Below are positions 1 to 10,050 of a stretch of 64,000 bases of DNA, piece by piece. The stretch's first letter is position 1, and every line of letters starts with the position of its first letter. The position numbers and the translations under genes were made by a program. A model generated the notes under the pieces. The model was given only the letters and a program-made list of their open reading frames with translations. It was not told where the DNA came from and made no database searches. The DNA comes from Elmis aenea (lineage: Eukaryota > Arthropoda > Insecta > Coleoptera > Elmidae), in the NCBI GenBank assembly GCA_947652605.1, contig OX393577.1, forward strand, positions 20,463,466 to 20,527,465, given 5' to 3'.

Positions 1-46
1 AAACGGCAGCAGAAATGCGTGTATAGTTTTTTAACTACATCAAATT

Positions 47-73
47 TCGGTCTCAGAGACCGACGTTAGCCTT
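47..73. repeat. Palindromic motif, copy 1
   Basis: Holds the perfect palindrome CGGTCTCAGAGACCG followed by ACGTTAGCC. A near-identical direct copy lies at 753-777, and the piggyBac C-terminal relic sits between them. The pair may be subterminal repeats of that element. No TTAA-flanked terminal inverted repeat could be fixed, so the role is inference. Confidence 0.5.
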
Positions 74-181
74 GGTGTAATTAAAGTAAAGGTAATGGAG
101 CTGCTGGTTTAGTGTTTTATTTTAAGTAATAATTATCCTAATAGTGTAAAAATCGATTACGAACAACAACAAAATTACTTG

Positions 182-445
182 CAAAGACTTTTTGAAGAAT
201 TGTTTTAGAGACACTAGGTATGGAGTTACTTAAGCCACATGCAAGACGCAGAGCACTTGCAAAATATCTACCCAGGACGCCTTCAAGAAATTTTTCAAAT
301 AACACTGAATGTTTCAAATAATAAACAGGCACATGGACGCTGTTTTTACTGCAGTAGTAAAAAAAGTAGAAAAACCAAATATAAGTTTAGGTGTATGGAA
401 CACATTAAAGGCATATTATGTGTAGAATGCTCTGCAAATATATAG
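182..445 (+). pseudogene. piggyBac-like transposase, C-terminal remnant
   Basis: Relic of the end of a piggyBac-family DDE transposase. One frame from 220 reads MELLKPHARRRALAKYLPR, the usual stretch before the tail, and stops near 322. The adjacent frame then gives the Cys-rich tail GRCFYCSSKKSRKTKYKFRC and ends LCVECSANI at 445. This matches the zinc-ribbon-like Cys tail of the family (C-x2-C, later C-x2-C). At least one frameshift separates the two halves, and stops upstream in both frames remove the catalytic domain. The frames are compared by eye. The element is dead, and its 5' part is outside the window or decayed. Confidence 0.7.
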
Positions 446-752
446 TACTTTTTATAGTGAAAAGTTACGTTATACTATAAATACTTTTTTGTGCTAAACC
501 TGAATTTTACTTAATTTATAATGTAAATAACCTATTTCAGATGTTTTTTCTTTATTTTTTAAATTTTTTGTTTGTTTTTGTTTCATTTAAAAAATATGTA
601 TACGTTTTTGTAAGGGTTTTTTTTTTTGTAAAAAACGAGCGATATATATATTTTTTTTAATTTAAATTGTTTTTATATACAATCTACTACATGTCTTATA
701 AATTTCAGATTAAAATTATTTAAAAAACATATTTTTCTGTTATATTTTATTT

Positions 753-777
753 TCGGTCTGTGAGACCGACGTTAGCC
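753..777. repeat. Palindromic motif, copy 2
   Basis: Near-identical to the motif at 47-73, with GTG for CAG near the centre of the palindrome, followed by the same ACGTTAGCC. Another ACGTTAGCC occurs about 20 bases later. Together they bracket the piggyBac relic. Confidence 0.5.
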
Positions 778-822
778 TTTATGTTCAAATTAAAAACGTT
801 AGCCCTGAAAGGTTAGTCCTTA

Positions 823-939
823 CGCACGGTAAGCAAAAAGCACGTTTTTTTTTTTTTAAGAAATGATTAAAGTAGACTCACGTCAAACACTTCCTGCATG
901 CCTAGTAAGTGAGTTATAACGCACGGTAAGCAAAACGCA
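823..939. repeat. Pair of direct repeats
   Basis: The word ACGCACGGTAAGCAAAA occurs twice, about 97 bases apart, each time followed closely by GCAC. It may be the edge of the piggyBac-derived unit to its left. No function is visible. Confidence 0.4.
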
Positions 940-1057
940 CACTTGTCTAGAAATGTCAAAGTAGGCTTTCGTCAAAATTGACAACGTAATTATATGTGTA
1001 TATTAGCCAAAAAGCCGTTAAAATCGTAGGTATTATGTGATCGTAGAAAAAGTAAGC

Positions 1058-1176
1058 TACATAACACGAGTTGTAAAGCAATTACGCACTCGTGGAAATA
1101 CGCACTAGCCGCTACGCGGCTCCGTGCGCAACTTTTCCACTCGTGCGTTAAATGCTCTTATAACTCTTGTTATGTA
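1058..1176. repeat. Hairpin repeat with GC-rich inner stem
   Basis: Imperfect inverted repeat of about 45 bp. The outer arms start TACATAACACGAGTT and end AACTCTTGTTATGTA. The loop carries a second short stem, AGCCG-CTACG-CGGCT. The surrounding DNA is very AT-rich, so the GC core stands out. Architecture resembles the hairpin at 7929-8060 although the sequence differs. Probably a very small MITE with TA ends; no protein is encoded. Confidence 0.6.
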
Positions 1177-1811
1177 ATATACTAATTTGTTTTGTCAAGT
1201 TAACTAAGCATTATTCAAAACTTTTAAATATCGCTTGTAATCGAGCTCTATTGTGGTACAACTTTTTGGTATGTAAAACTAATCTCTATATCTTATAATA
1301 AGCGAGATATCCACTGTGAATCAAATTAAGTAGTGCACCCTTTACTTACAAAAGCCTTATAAATTAGTTAACTAGGGTAGCGTGATGAACTAAATGTTTT
1401 TGTAGATAATTATAGAACACGGAAAAGGCGCTACTTATATTCACGTTCTTTATTATATTATGACAAATGTTTCAGAAGTCTTTCTTTAAGATTACTTTTC
1501 AAGATGCTGTGACACGTGATTACGTTTGAAGTATAAGCAACATGTCGCCTATTTTTAAAGAATGAGAAACTGTTGATTGAAATAACTCTTCAAATCCACA
1601 TTTTTCTCACATGTGCGACTTGATCCAATAATCCGATAAACTAAAACAAATTGTATATGTTACATATGAAGAAGAAAGAATAAAAAATAGAATTGTTTAT
1701 TAACATTATAACTTTTTTATGTTTTTTAAAAACTATTATAAGATTTTTTTGGTAAAAACTTGTAGGCATAGTGAAAAAAATACCTAGGAAGAAATATGCC
1801 TTACTAAGCAA
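1177..1811. other. AT-rich spacer, nothing recognised
   Basis: No gene or repeat structure was recognised between the hairpin repeat and the next MITE. Confidence 0.5.
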
Positions 1812-2386
1812 TATACAGGGTGTCCCAGATAACATTTATAACTTGACTTATTGTAAGATATACAGGTTTGCTTAAATTAAACGAATTATTCCCAAGCATA
1901 AGAGGAGCTACTGTCAATTTTTAAAAGTACAAAATTCCTCGTAATTCAAAAACAATGAAAATGTTGAATATATTTTTTTCTCACAAATTTTTTGTTTTAT
2001 TTTTTATCACTTACCATTTTCGAGATATTAACCCTAAATTCATTTCTTTCTTTCACGAAGTTGCAATTTCATTTCTTATGAGCCACGAAGTTGGCTATTG
2101 GATAGTTTATTGGCCTTTTTGTCCCCTCTTTTTCATGAAATATTACTTGCTTTATCTATTTTTATAAATAAGTCACAAAATTAAGAAACATTGTATTTTA
2201 CCAATCACTTATCAAGCTGTATGAAAAAAAACAACTAAGTAAATTTCAAATGACGAGAAATTATGTACTTTTAAAAATTGATTGTAGCTCATACTTGGGA
2301 ATAATTCATCTAATTTAAACAAACCTGTATCTCTTATATTAAACGAGATTCCTTTGCTGGAAATGTTATCTGGGACACCCTGTATA
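1812..2386. mobile_element. TA-flanked MITE, TACAGGGTGTCCC type
   Basis: Begins TACAGGGTGTCCCAGATAAC and ends with the inverse, giving long terminal inverted repeats. Homology continues inward for more than 100 bp on both sides (words AAACAAACCTGTAT and TCCCAAGCAT recur inverted). The terminal TA fits a Tc1/mariner-type target duplication. The open frame at 1955-2167 lies inside the arms and has no protein features. Non-autonomous. Confidence 0.85.
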
Positions 2387-2810
2387 TTTTGATTGTAACC
2401 ACAATTTTAAAAATAAATTAATAGAAGATTTAACCTTCTTCTTCTTGTTCATCATTGGGTCTTCTTGTACCTTACCGTGTCGAGCAATGTTTTCCTAGTT
2501 CTTGATTATGTTTCTCCATCTCTGTATATCCTTGGCTAAGTGGGGCACATCTTTTCAGCTGACTCCTTTTTCTTCTTGTCTATGTCTTACTTCGTTTTTC
2601 CATTTTGTTCTTGGTCTTCCTCTACTTCTTTTCCCTTTAAACTTCGTTTTTCATCCCATTTTTGCGTATCTGCTTTCTGGCAGTAGATGTTCCAGCTACT
2701 TAATTGATTTGTCTCCATATTTTTCTTTGTGGCTTTTACTTATAGGCTTCTTTTGATTTTATCGTTGCTAATCTCCTGCGTCCTTTGTTTTGCTTTCTTG
2801 TTAGTACACT

Positions 2811-3341
2811 AGGCACTAGGGTGACCATTCGTCCCCGATTTTCTGGGACAGTCCCCGAAACAAGACTCAAGTCCCGGATTGTTCCTGTCCCCGATTTTGT
2901 CCCCGATTTTGTCCCCGATTTTCATAATTTTTCTATACACATTTAAAATAACGAACATATTGTATTTTCACTATTGCCAAATTATGCAAATCTGTTAGTC
3001 TGGCAACATTGTAACAGTGTAACCGCTTATTGGTCACGAAAACTGTAGTGGGGAGTAATTTGTGCACCTTAAATAAAGTGTCAAATCCGATAAGGTTAGG
3101 TTACTTAGGGTTACCAAACGTCCTTTCTCCTGGAAATATCCTCTCTTTTTGTAAGGTCCAAAAATGCGTGGCTTTTAAATCCCGCTTTTTAATTTGAATT
3201 CCGTTTATTAAAATGAAAGTTGTGGTTTGTGATGTACGGGAAACGGGAAAATAGATTTTACGAAAGTTAGTTGAGGACCTATTTTTTTGGTAACCCCAGC
3301 TTAGTGTCCCCGAAAGTTCGGGGAAAAAAATGGTCACCTTA
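2811..3341. mobile_element. hAT-like element inside the RTE relic
   Basis: Ends TAGGGTGACCATT (2817) and AATGGTCACCTTA (3341) are inverted repeats. The 8-bp word AGTACACT occurs at 2803-2810 and 3342-3349 and fits a hAT target duplication. Six extra bases (AGGCAC) lie between the left copy and the inverted repeat. The interior has repeated GTCCCCGATTTT words near the left end and no transposase. Non-autonomous. Confidence 0.7.
3106..3297. mobile_element. Smaller nested element with related ends
   Basis: AGGGTTACCAAA at 3107 and its near inverse TTTTGGTAACCC at 3297 bound a 190-bp segment inside the 2811-3341 element. Its left end (AGGGTTACCAAACGTCC) resembles that of its host (AGGGTGACCATTCGTCC), so the same family may have inserted into itself. 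No clear target duplication was seen. Confidence 0.45.
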
Positions 3342-3540
3342 AGTACACTGCATTAAATACTCCCGTCTTAGTTTTTTTAAGACGTTCTTCTTATTTATCC
3401 AGCATTTATTGGTAGCGTGATAAAATTTCGTCGCTGCAGCTATTTTGTTATCCAGCTTTTCCAATTTACCTTTCTCTGTAATTATCCTTCCTAAATATTT
3501 AAAATTTTTCACCTGCTCTATCATTTTTGTTCTAGCATTA

Positions 3541-3687
3541 TTAAGGTCCACACACACCGGCGCGATCTGGACACGGTCGCGGGCGCGGTCGCGGTCACGA
3601 TAATTGGTAACCAAGGTTACTTATTATCGTGACCGCGCCCGCGCCCGCGACCGCGTCCAGATCGCGCCGGTGTGAGTTGACCCTTAA
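3541..3687. mobile_element. GC-rich TTAA-bounded palindromic element
   Basis: A 147-bp unit with TTAA at both ends. Arms of about 58 bp are almost perfect inverses with only a few mismatches, and they are strongly GC-rich (runs of GCGGTCGCGG type) in a very AT-rich window. The centre is another short palindrome around TTGGTAACC. TTAA on both sides is the target duplication of the piggyBac superfamily, but similar miniature palindromes are not all assigned. It interrupts the RTE frame just upstream of LNNARTKMIEQV. Confidence 0.7.
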
Positions 3688-3736
3688 ATTTGTTACATGA
3701 TTCTTTGTTTATTTAACCTACTTTCCTTAAAAAAAT

Positions 3737-4166
3737 CAGAGCTTGAAACAAAAAACGATTGGTTAACGGTTAACCAAAATCGAGAACTTTACTTTTATAA
3801 CGGTTTTTGTCTTTAAACCGTTTTTTTTTTTCGGAAAAAAACGATTTTACTTTTAAACCGGTTTTTGACATTATGTAGATTAGGAATGCAAAGTATGAAA
3901 AGATATTATCTATTTGTGATTTTATAATATATGTACAATCAAGCGTTCAGTAATGACTTCTGGTAAACTGATTGCATTTAATACAGAGTCTGTAATTTTT
4001 TAAAGTAATAATTGTTATTAAAAAAGATGTTCAAAAACCGGTTTACATTTATTTTGGTTAAAGGTTACCGTTTTTTTGCCATTAAAAATTACAGTTTCGG
4101 TTAAAAATCACTTTTTCGGTCAAAAAATAACGGTTAACCGGTAGTTTTAACCGGTTTCTTGCACTG
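3737..4166. mobile_element. hAT-like MITE rich in AACCGGTT words
   Basis: Ends CAGAGCTTGAAAC and GTTTCTTGCACTG (the inverse of CAGTGCAAGAAAC) bound a 430-bp unit. Flanking 8-mers AAAAAAAT and AAAAAAGT match at 7 of 8, a worn hAT-type duplication. Both subterminal regions carry repeated GGTTAACC and AAACCGGTTT words. A related, oppositely oriented relic is at 32654-32910. No coding capacity. Confidence 0.65.
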
Positions 4167-5461
4167 AAAAAAGTGAAGAAATTAAAATGGTACTTGGTAT
4201 TTGCTTTGTGAAAATATTGTTAGCAAAATTAAAGAAATAATATCTAGATATATTTATTTTGATATTTATCACTTTACATTGCAACCAACATGCCATAGAA
4301 GCATCTGAATTAAGTCTTTTGGTGATCGCACCAGCTAGTTGTGTTAATTAAATTGTTTTCGAAATGATGCAGCATCTTTTGAACAAACGTTCTGAATACA
4401 TTACTAAAACAATGGTAACAAGTGTTATTAAATACAAAGTTTATAAGCATATTTTGATTGTCAGGACAGGCTCGTAAGTAAATTCACCTGTGCCAACACC
4501 CACCGTTTTGTGAAAGTGGTATGCTGTGTCATGTACATTAATACCCTTGCCCAGACACAGTGTCTAGACATGTCGGGCAGGTGCCAAACAATATGATACA
4601 TCGAACAGAGATGACCTTGAGATTATATAATCGGAAAGGAATTCCAAAATTGGTAAAGTTTCTTACGCGTCTGCATCATGCATACCTTTGAAGTTCTTAT
4701 CATACGTGTTTCATAAAGTTATATTAACTCGTTAATTGCGAAGTAACGTAGCCGTGTACAAGGTAAACTTATTCCCCTATCAAACACGAAAATCGCTAAA
4801 TTGTTTTCCCGTGAAATTCCACCGCTTGGTGCTTGCTCTATTTGGATTAATATCCAGGCAATCGCAAGAGATAAACGTTTGTTTAGGACGCAGTTTGTTT
4901 GGAGAGAGTTGCTAAAATATGCTCGACATTTAATAAAAAGTTTCTAAGTTATTTTCTAGCGGCAAAGGAGATTTATAGTTTCAGCTGTGGAGTTGCATGT
5001 AGGAAGTTCGAAGTTTGAATACTTGTTAGAAAATTAAACAACAAATTGTTTGCAGAAATAATGCTACGTGTTTAAAATGCCTCGCGGAATTAATGAACTA
5101 CTGGGAACACAGGCAGCTTTCAAAGATTTCACTTAAATTCTTGTTTAAAGCGAGTATTTACTAGCTTAAAAACAAAACTACTATAATATTTTACTAGCAA
5201 AAATAGACGATTTTACAACAGTAAAAACTTGTAGATTTGTTTTAACCCTTAACAGTTAAGACATTGTCGGAGGTTAAAGCGTTTTAAGTTTAAACACACA
5301 AATAAAAATGTATGTGTATAGGTAAAGATTTATGTTTAAAAAAAAAACATAAGTATTAAGTTATTTGGAAAATGTAATATATTTTTTTAAATTTAAAAAC
5401 CACCTGTCTTTTTATCCAGAAAAATGTTTTCTTGAAGGATATCTAGACTAGTATTTATATG
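4167..5461. other. Spacer, nothing recognised
   Basis: About 1.3 kb read on both strands with no protein motif, inverted repeat or simple repeat array found. Slightly less AT-rich near 4480-4600. Confidence 0.4.
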
Positions 5462-6127
5462 TACAGGGTGTTTCACTTTTCCATGTGGCACTATTACCTA
5501 CTATCTCTATAAATAATGAAAATACAAAGTTGGTTAAATGGGACAAAAGTTAGCTATTTAAGAGTGTATTTTAAACAAGATCTTGTTTTGTTTAAAAATT
5601 CCATGACTTGCGTGATGTAACAAAAAAAAAACCGAAATCGATCGAAATTTTTAAACTTAAATATCTCAGCTATTGTTGCGAATACACAAAAACGCTAATA
5701 GACAAAAATTTGCTACATTTTGTATGCCATAAAATGGTGATAGTCACATTTTTAGTTACGAATTACCGTGCGAGGTATTTAATAAAACTACTTTTTTTAA
5801 AATGGCAGTCGATTATTTTTTTCTCTTTACATTGATATAAGGTTTAATATGTTTAATTTTAAAAATAAGCGAAATAACAAAAATTTACGGAACCCAAGAT
5901 AAAAATCGACGTTGCCATGAAAAAAACAAACAATAACTAACGTCAATCGTTTTATTTCGAGCCTTGATAGTCTATCCTGTCCCTCTTTAAACGGTGTCAT
6001 TGAAACATATGTATGGTGAAATTAAAATTATCATATTAATATTAAAGTGCCTGCAAACATTCATAAACTGCAAGGCAGAAGATGTTACTTTAAAGCTTTT
6101 GTCAATATGCAGCAGAGAAATGTTATC

Positions 6128-6865
6128 TACAGTGTGAACCATTTTAAAGCGGATCACCCCTATAAAAAGTTTATTTATGGTCCGATTTTCATGAACTTTG
6201 TTTTTAAACGATAAAGCATCAAAAACTGTACTTTGGCACTCTATTTTAAAATTCAGTTTACACTCATAAAACCTACTATGATTTTTTTTCGATGTCAAAA
6301 TTGGCAAAAGATGTTTAGCAATTTTTTTATATAAAATCTGACTACACCACTGTACCAAATTTTATGAAAACGTTTTTGTTATTAAGAGATTAATTATTAA
6401 TTCAATATTTGCGATTAAATTGGCAACGAAGTGTTCTATACCTATGCTATCTGAAAAATTAAAGTTAGAGAAGTCTTTTAAATAAGCAACAATTTATTCG
6501 TATCAGTATTAAAATCGCAACTTTGATTGAATTTTCGATGGGTGAACAACTAAATTTACAAGAAAAAAATTGAAAAATACAAAGAAAAAATAATAAATAT
6601 TTTTTCATGAAATTTGGTACAAGCCCATTGAAGGACATTCTGGATCCAGTGGTGTAGTCAGATTTTAGATCAAAATAATCGCTAAACAAATTTTGCCAAT
6701 TTTGATATCGAAAAAAAAATCATAGGCTTTGTGAGTGTAAACTTTTAAAATAGAGTGCCAAGGTACAGTTTTTGATGCTTTATCGTTTAAAAAAAAGTTC
6801 ATGAAAGTCGGACCATAAATAAACTTTTTATAGGGGTGATTGGCTTTAAAATGGATCACACTGTA
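6128..6865. mobile_element. Nested TA MITE in the loop of the larger palindrome
   Basis: Starts TACAGTGTGAACCATTTTA and ends with the near-perfect inverse, with TA at both edges. Arms of about 200 bp match inverted (for example AAAAAGTTTATTTATGGTCC). Frames at 5987-6358 and 6665-6859 are the two arms read as protein, which explains their mirrored look. Non-coding. Confidence 0.85.
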
Positions 6866-7252
6866 TATGTCGCCTTTGTATTAAATTTAAAACATGTAAA
6901 ATTTGCTAATCTATTTAAGTTGGACGTTTTGTCATTACAAAATTTTACAAATAACTGTGTTAACTAAAAATAATGTAAATCGACATATGTAAATATTTAA
7001 AAACCTTTTTTTGCTAATGTTGTAAAGATATCAAAAACATTCTTATACTAACAATTAATATGATTATTTCGCATTAAATTTATTTTTATGTCGCCCTTTA
7101 AAGAGTAACAGGATAAATTCGCAAGGGTCGAAACAAAACTGTTGAATTGATTTATCGTTTTTTCCATGGCAACGTCGGTTTTTATCTTATATTTCGCAAT
7201 TTTTTTAAGTTATTTCGCTTATTTTCAAAAATAGACCCTCGAAACCTTACAT

Positions 7253-8172
7253 CAGTGATTTTCAAGCTGTGGGGCGCCCCCCGCCTAGGGGGGCACGAGA
7301 CCATTGCAAGGGGCGCCCAGCTATTACTTACTAAAATATCATTTTTGAATACAAACACAAAAAAAAGTTTTTTTCACTACTAGTAATATAGCGTAGCATT
7401 ATGACGTATATTAGAATGCCGTGAAATTCAATTTCTCTACCTATGCATGGTTACAGGTAAACAATTTTTCATTATTAACCACTGGTGAATAATGAACAAA
7501 TTTATATTTTTTGATAATGCTGTTGTAGTTTTAAAGAAAAAAAAATTATAGGACGATTTAGTATGATGGAGAAATTCTCTTTATTGGTATTTTAGCATTT
7601 AAAACGTTGTTTAAATAAATTAATTTAATTTTAAAAACTTTGGTGTATTTAAATAACACGACTTTCGCGCCGAAATAAATGACGGTTGTCAATATCCACA
7701 CGGTCGATTGACACAACGTAAAAAAGAAAAGTTTTAATAATGTCAGTATTTTAGATGAAACCATCGCTTAAAAACAATGTTTTTTAATAACAATAGTGAT
7801 TTAGCAAGATGAGTAACACGCAGATTCAATATTTCTATAGAATAGATAGGTACTTAACTTTTTATATTTTAGGTTAGAAAGTGCGTGCATAACATAAATG
7901 GGTTTGTCTTACTAGTAGTGAAAAAAATAGTATATACACCACGGTAGAGAAGTCTTATAGCCTTCGGGCCCTTAGATCCCTCGGCGCTTCGCGCCTCGCG
8001 ATCTAATCTGAGCCCTCAGGCTATAATAGTTGACTTCTCTACCTTGGTATATAATATACTATTATTTATACAATATTAATAAAATTATATTGTTACGAAA
8101 AGTGAGGGGGGCGCAAATTTGTTTTTTTTATAAAAAAGCGGTGCGGAAGTACAAAAAGGTTGGAAACCACTG
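7253..8172. mobile_element. hAT element with a G/C-run terminal repeat
   Basis: Left end CAGTGATTTTCAAGC followed by GGGGCGCCCCCC. Right end has a GGGGGGCGC block and finishes GGTTGGAAACCACTG. This layout is familiar from hAT elements related to ZBED-type transposases. Flanks CCTTACAT and, offset by one base, GCTTTCAT make a worn 8-bp duplication. It sits in the right arm of the palindrome at 5462-8564 and itself hosts a GC-cored hairpin. No transposase is left. Confidence 0.75.
7929..8060. repeat. Hairpin repeat with GC core
   Basis: Outer arms read AGTATATACACC and TATATAATATACT, with GTAGAGAAGTC / GACTTCTCTAC inside them, then CTTATAGCC / GGCTATAA. The core contains the perfect short stem GGCGC-TTC-GCGCC. 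It lies in the hAT element at 7253-8172. Similar architecture to 1058-1176. Confidence 0.65.
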
Positions 8173-8564
8173 CTTTCATCATTGTAAAGAGGAAAAAAAA
8201 CTTTATATCTAAGTTATCATTGACTACGATTGCCATTTAAAAAAAAAGTAGTTTTATTAAATATCTTGCACGGTAATTCGTAAATAAATGTTTGACTATC
8301 GCCATTTTATGGCATACAAAATGTAGCAAAATGTTTTCCTTTGGCGTTTTTGTGTATTCGCAACAATAACTGAGATATTTAAGTTTAAACATTTTGATCG
8401 ATTTCGGTTTTTTCGGTATATCACACCAGCCATGGAATTTTTAAACAAAACATCTTGTTTAAAATACATTTTTCACTTAACTTTTGACCCATTTCAACTA
8501 CCTTGTATTTTCATTATTTACGGAGATAGCAATAGTGCCACATGGAAAAGTGAAACGCGCTGTA

Positions 8565-9370
8565 TAACCATTTTTAACTATTAATAGATTTCAACTATTG
8601 ACAAAAATTCACATTTGCATTCGAATTAATATTATAATTAAAATGAAAATGGTTGTTAAACGTAACTTATGCAGAAATTTTCAAGTTGTTTACGACGTTA
8701 CATAAATAATTAAATCCTTGTGTAAATTGTTATAGTTGCTGCAGCGCATACTGAGCTAGTTTATCACTGATTGTGTTTATCTTTGAGCTTTGCACCGCAA
8801 CGGAATACAAACAAACCTTTAACACGTCAAAGTTGGACGAACTGTCTGTGTCTCCAAAGCTTGCGGATTTTGCAAGTATTCGAGAGTTAGTGCTTGCTAA
8901 CCATTATCTGGTTGGAGTCCAACAGGGCGCAAAGCATCCACAAACTGCTGCTCTCCTTCTTAAATATTGTTAAAGGATCACGTACAGATGGAGAAATGCA
9001 ATGAATGTTGTCGACAGAATTTCAGAATGTTTTTAGAATTTGGCATTGCTTGCCACGTATGCACAGAATATAAGTTTTTAGATTAAGACAACACCAGTTG
9101 GGATAAGATAAATTAGTTAAGGCAAATTAGGTAATGACAAAGAAACACATTTATTTGAAATTACATATGACAAAAAAAACGTATCAGGAAATTTATAATC
9201 GGTACATTGCAACTACCTGAGTGCACGATTCTGTAACGTACCCGTAAATTTGGATTAGTTTAGGTGGATAAATAGAAATGTTATGAAAATGTTTATATTG
9301 CTCGAAAAAAATTAAGCAATTTTAACATATTTGAGCTCAGCACGTCCAGTTTCATTAGCTCACTCAATTT
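8565..9370. other. Spacer with one unassigned short frame
   Basis: Contains an ATG-started open frame at 8773-8973 (66 codons) whose product I do not recognise. It is less AT-biased and less low-complexity than most chance frames here, so it could be an old coding relic. No splice context or partner frame is evident. Confidence 0.3.
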
Positions 9371-9760
9371 CAGGGCTTCGAACCGGAACTGAACCGAAAA
9401 CCGGAAAAAAACCGTTATTTTTGTCGGAACGAAAACCGGAACTGAACCTGGAAAAAATATCGGTTTATTACGGTTCGGTACATGTTTAACAAACTCGTGC
9501 GTTTTGTTTATATATGTTTCGTTTAATAAATTATATTATCATCATACGTTATATACCTACTTCTATTTCCAATTATTATACCTTATAATACCAAATAAAA
9601 ACATCTAACAAAAAAAAAAAGTAATCACTCGGAGCTGAACCGAAAACCGAAAAAAACCGTAATTTTTTCCGGAACGAAAACCGGAAGCGAACCGATATAT
9701 ATTTTTTTAATTGAACCGGAACGAAAACCGAAACAGAAAAAATTACGGTTCGAAGCCCTG
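9371..9760. mobile_element. hAT-like MITE, CAGGGCTTCGAACCG ends
   Basis: A 390-bp unit with 15-bp perfect inverted ends CAGGGCTTCGAACCG. Subterminal DNA repeats ACCGGAAC, AACCGAAAACC and similar words. Ends starting CAGGG fit hAT. Flanks CTCAATTT and CGAGTCAATTT are similar but not a clean duplication. No coding capacity. Confidence 0.75.
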
Positions 9761-9955
9761 CGAGTCAATTTTATCAATTTCCGACCAAGTCCGTTAAAGT
9801 AAACTTGTTCCCAATTTTAAATAAAAGCGATGAATTGGTATAAAAAAAGTTATTGAAATACAGTATTTTCTATAAGCACATAATTAGGTATAACCCCACC
9901 AAACTAACGTCTAAAAAAAATAAACATTATAACCTTAGTTTTGTGTGTAGCGAGT

Positions 9956-10050
9956 AGGGTTTCTTTCCCGGGATTCCGGGATCCCGGTCCATTTTAAGCT
10001 ATTTTATATTTCCCGGGAAATGCTTTTTGTCCCGGGAAATAATTTCTTGT
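9956..10050. repeat. CCCGGG-rich transposon end, copy 1
   Basis: TAGGGTTTCTTTCCCGGGAT followed by CCGGGATCCCGGTCCATTTTA and two more CCCGGGAAAT words. A second copy with the same order is at 63216-63340, and a fragment is at 35134-35160. It looks like one terminal region of a hAT-like repeat. The opposite end was not found. Confidence 0.5.

Larger units (their letters stand above)
2431..3725 (-). pseudogene. RTE-like non-LTR retrotransposon tail, broken by two insertions
   Basis: Minus-strand remnant of the region after the reverse transcriptase. The piece at 3350-3540 reads EQVKNFKYLGRIITEKGKLE, the standard YLG motif downstream of the palm. After an interruption, 2431-2802 carries the degraded C-terminal tail and 3' end, the same family as 37915-38225 and 61810-62270. 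The split is explained by the element at 2811-3341, and the palindrome at 3541-3687 breaks it again. Compared with the copy near 61840, about 40 bases are missing at the first split. Frameshifts throughout; not functional. Clade assignment is by eye. Confidence 0.75.
5462..8564. mobile_element. Long-armed palindromic TA MITE hosting two other elements
   Basis: Starts TACAGGGTGTTTCACTTTTC and ends with the inverse form (CGCTGTA). Left-arm sequence from 5462 to about 5990 recurs inverted at 8240-8564 and then, after a break, at 7090-7250. The break is the hAT element at 7253-8172, and the loop holds another TA-type element at 6128-6865. Without these inserts the unit is about 1.45 kb. Open frames such as 5608-5835 are arm sequence. 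TA ends point to a Tc1/mariner-like mobiliser. Confidence 0.85.

Noticed and set aside
1955..2167. 70-codon hydrophobic frame
   Set aside because: Lies wholly in a palindromic MITE and has no family motif.
5987..6859. Mirrored frames of 123, 74 and 64 codons
   Set aside because: They share peptides because they are the two inverted arms of one MITE.
8773..8973. 66-codon frame as a possible gene
   Set aside because: Composition is plausible, but there is no recognised family, exon signal or neighbouring frame; kept only as a note in the spacer entry.
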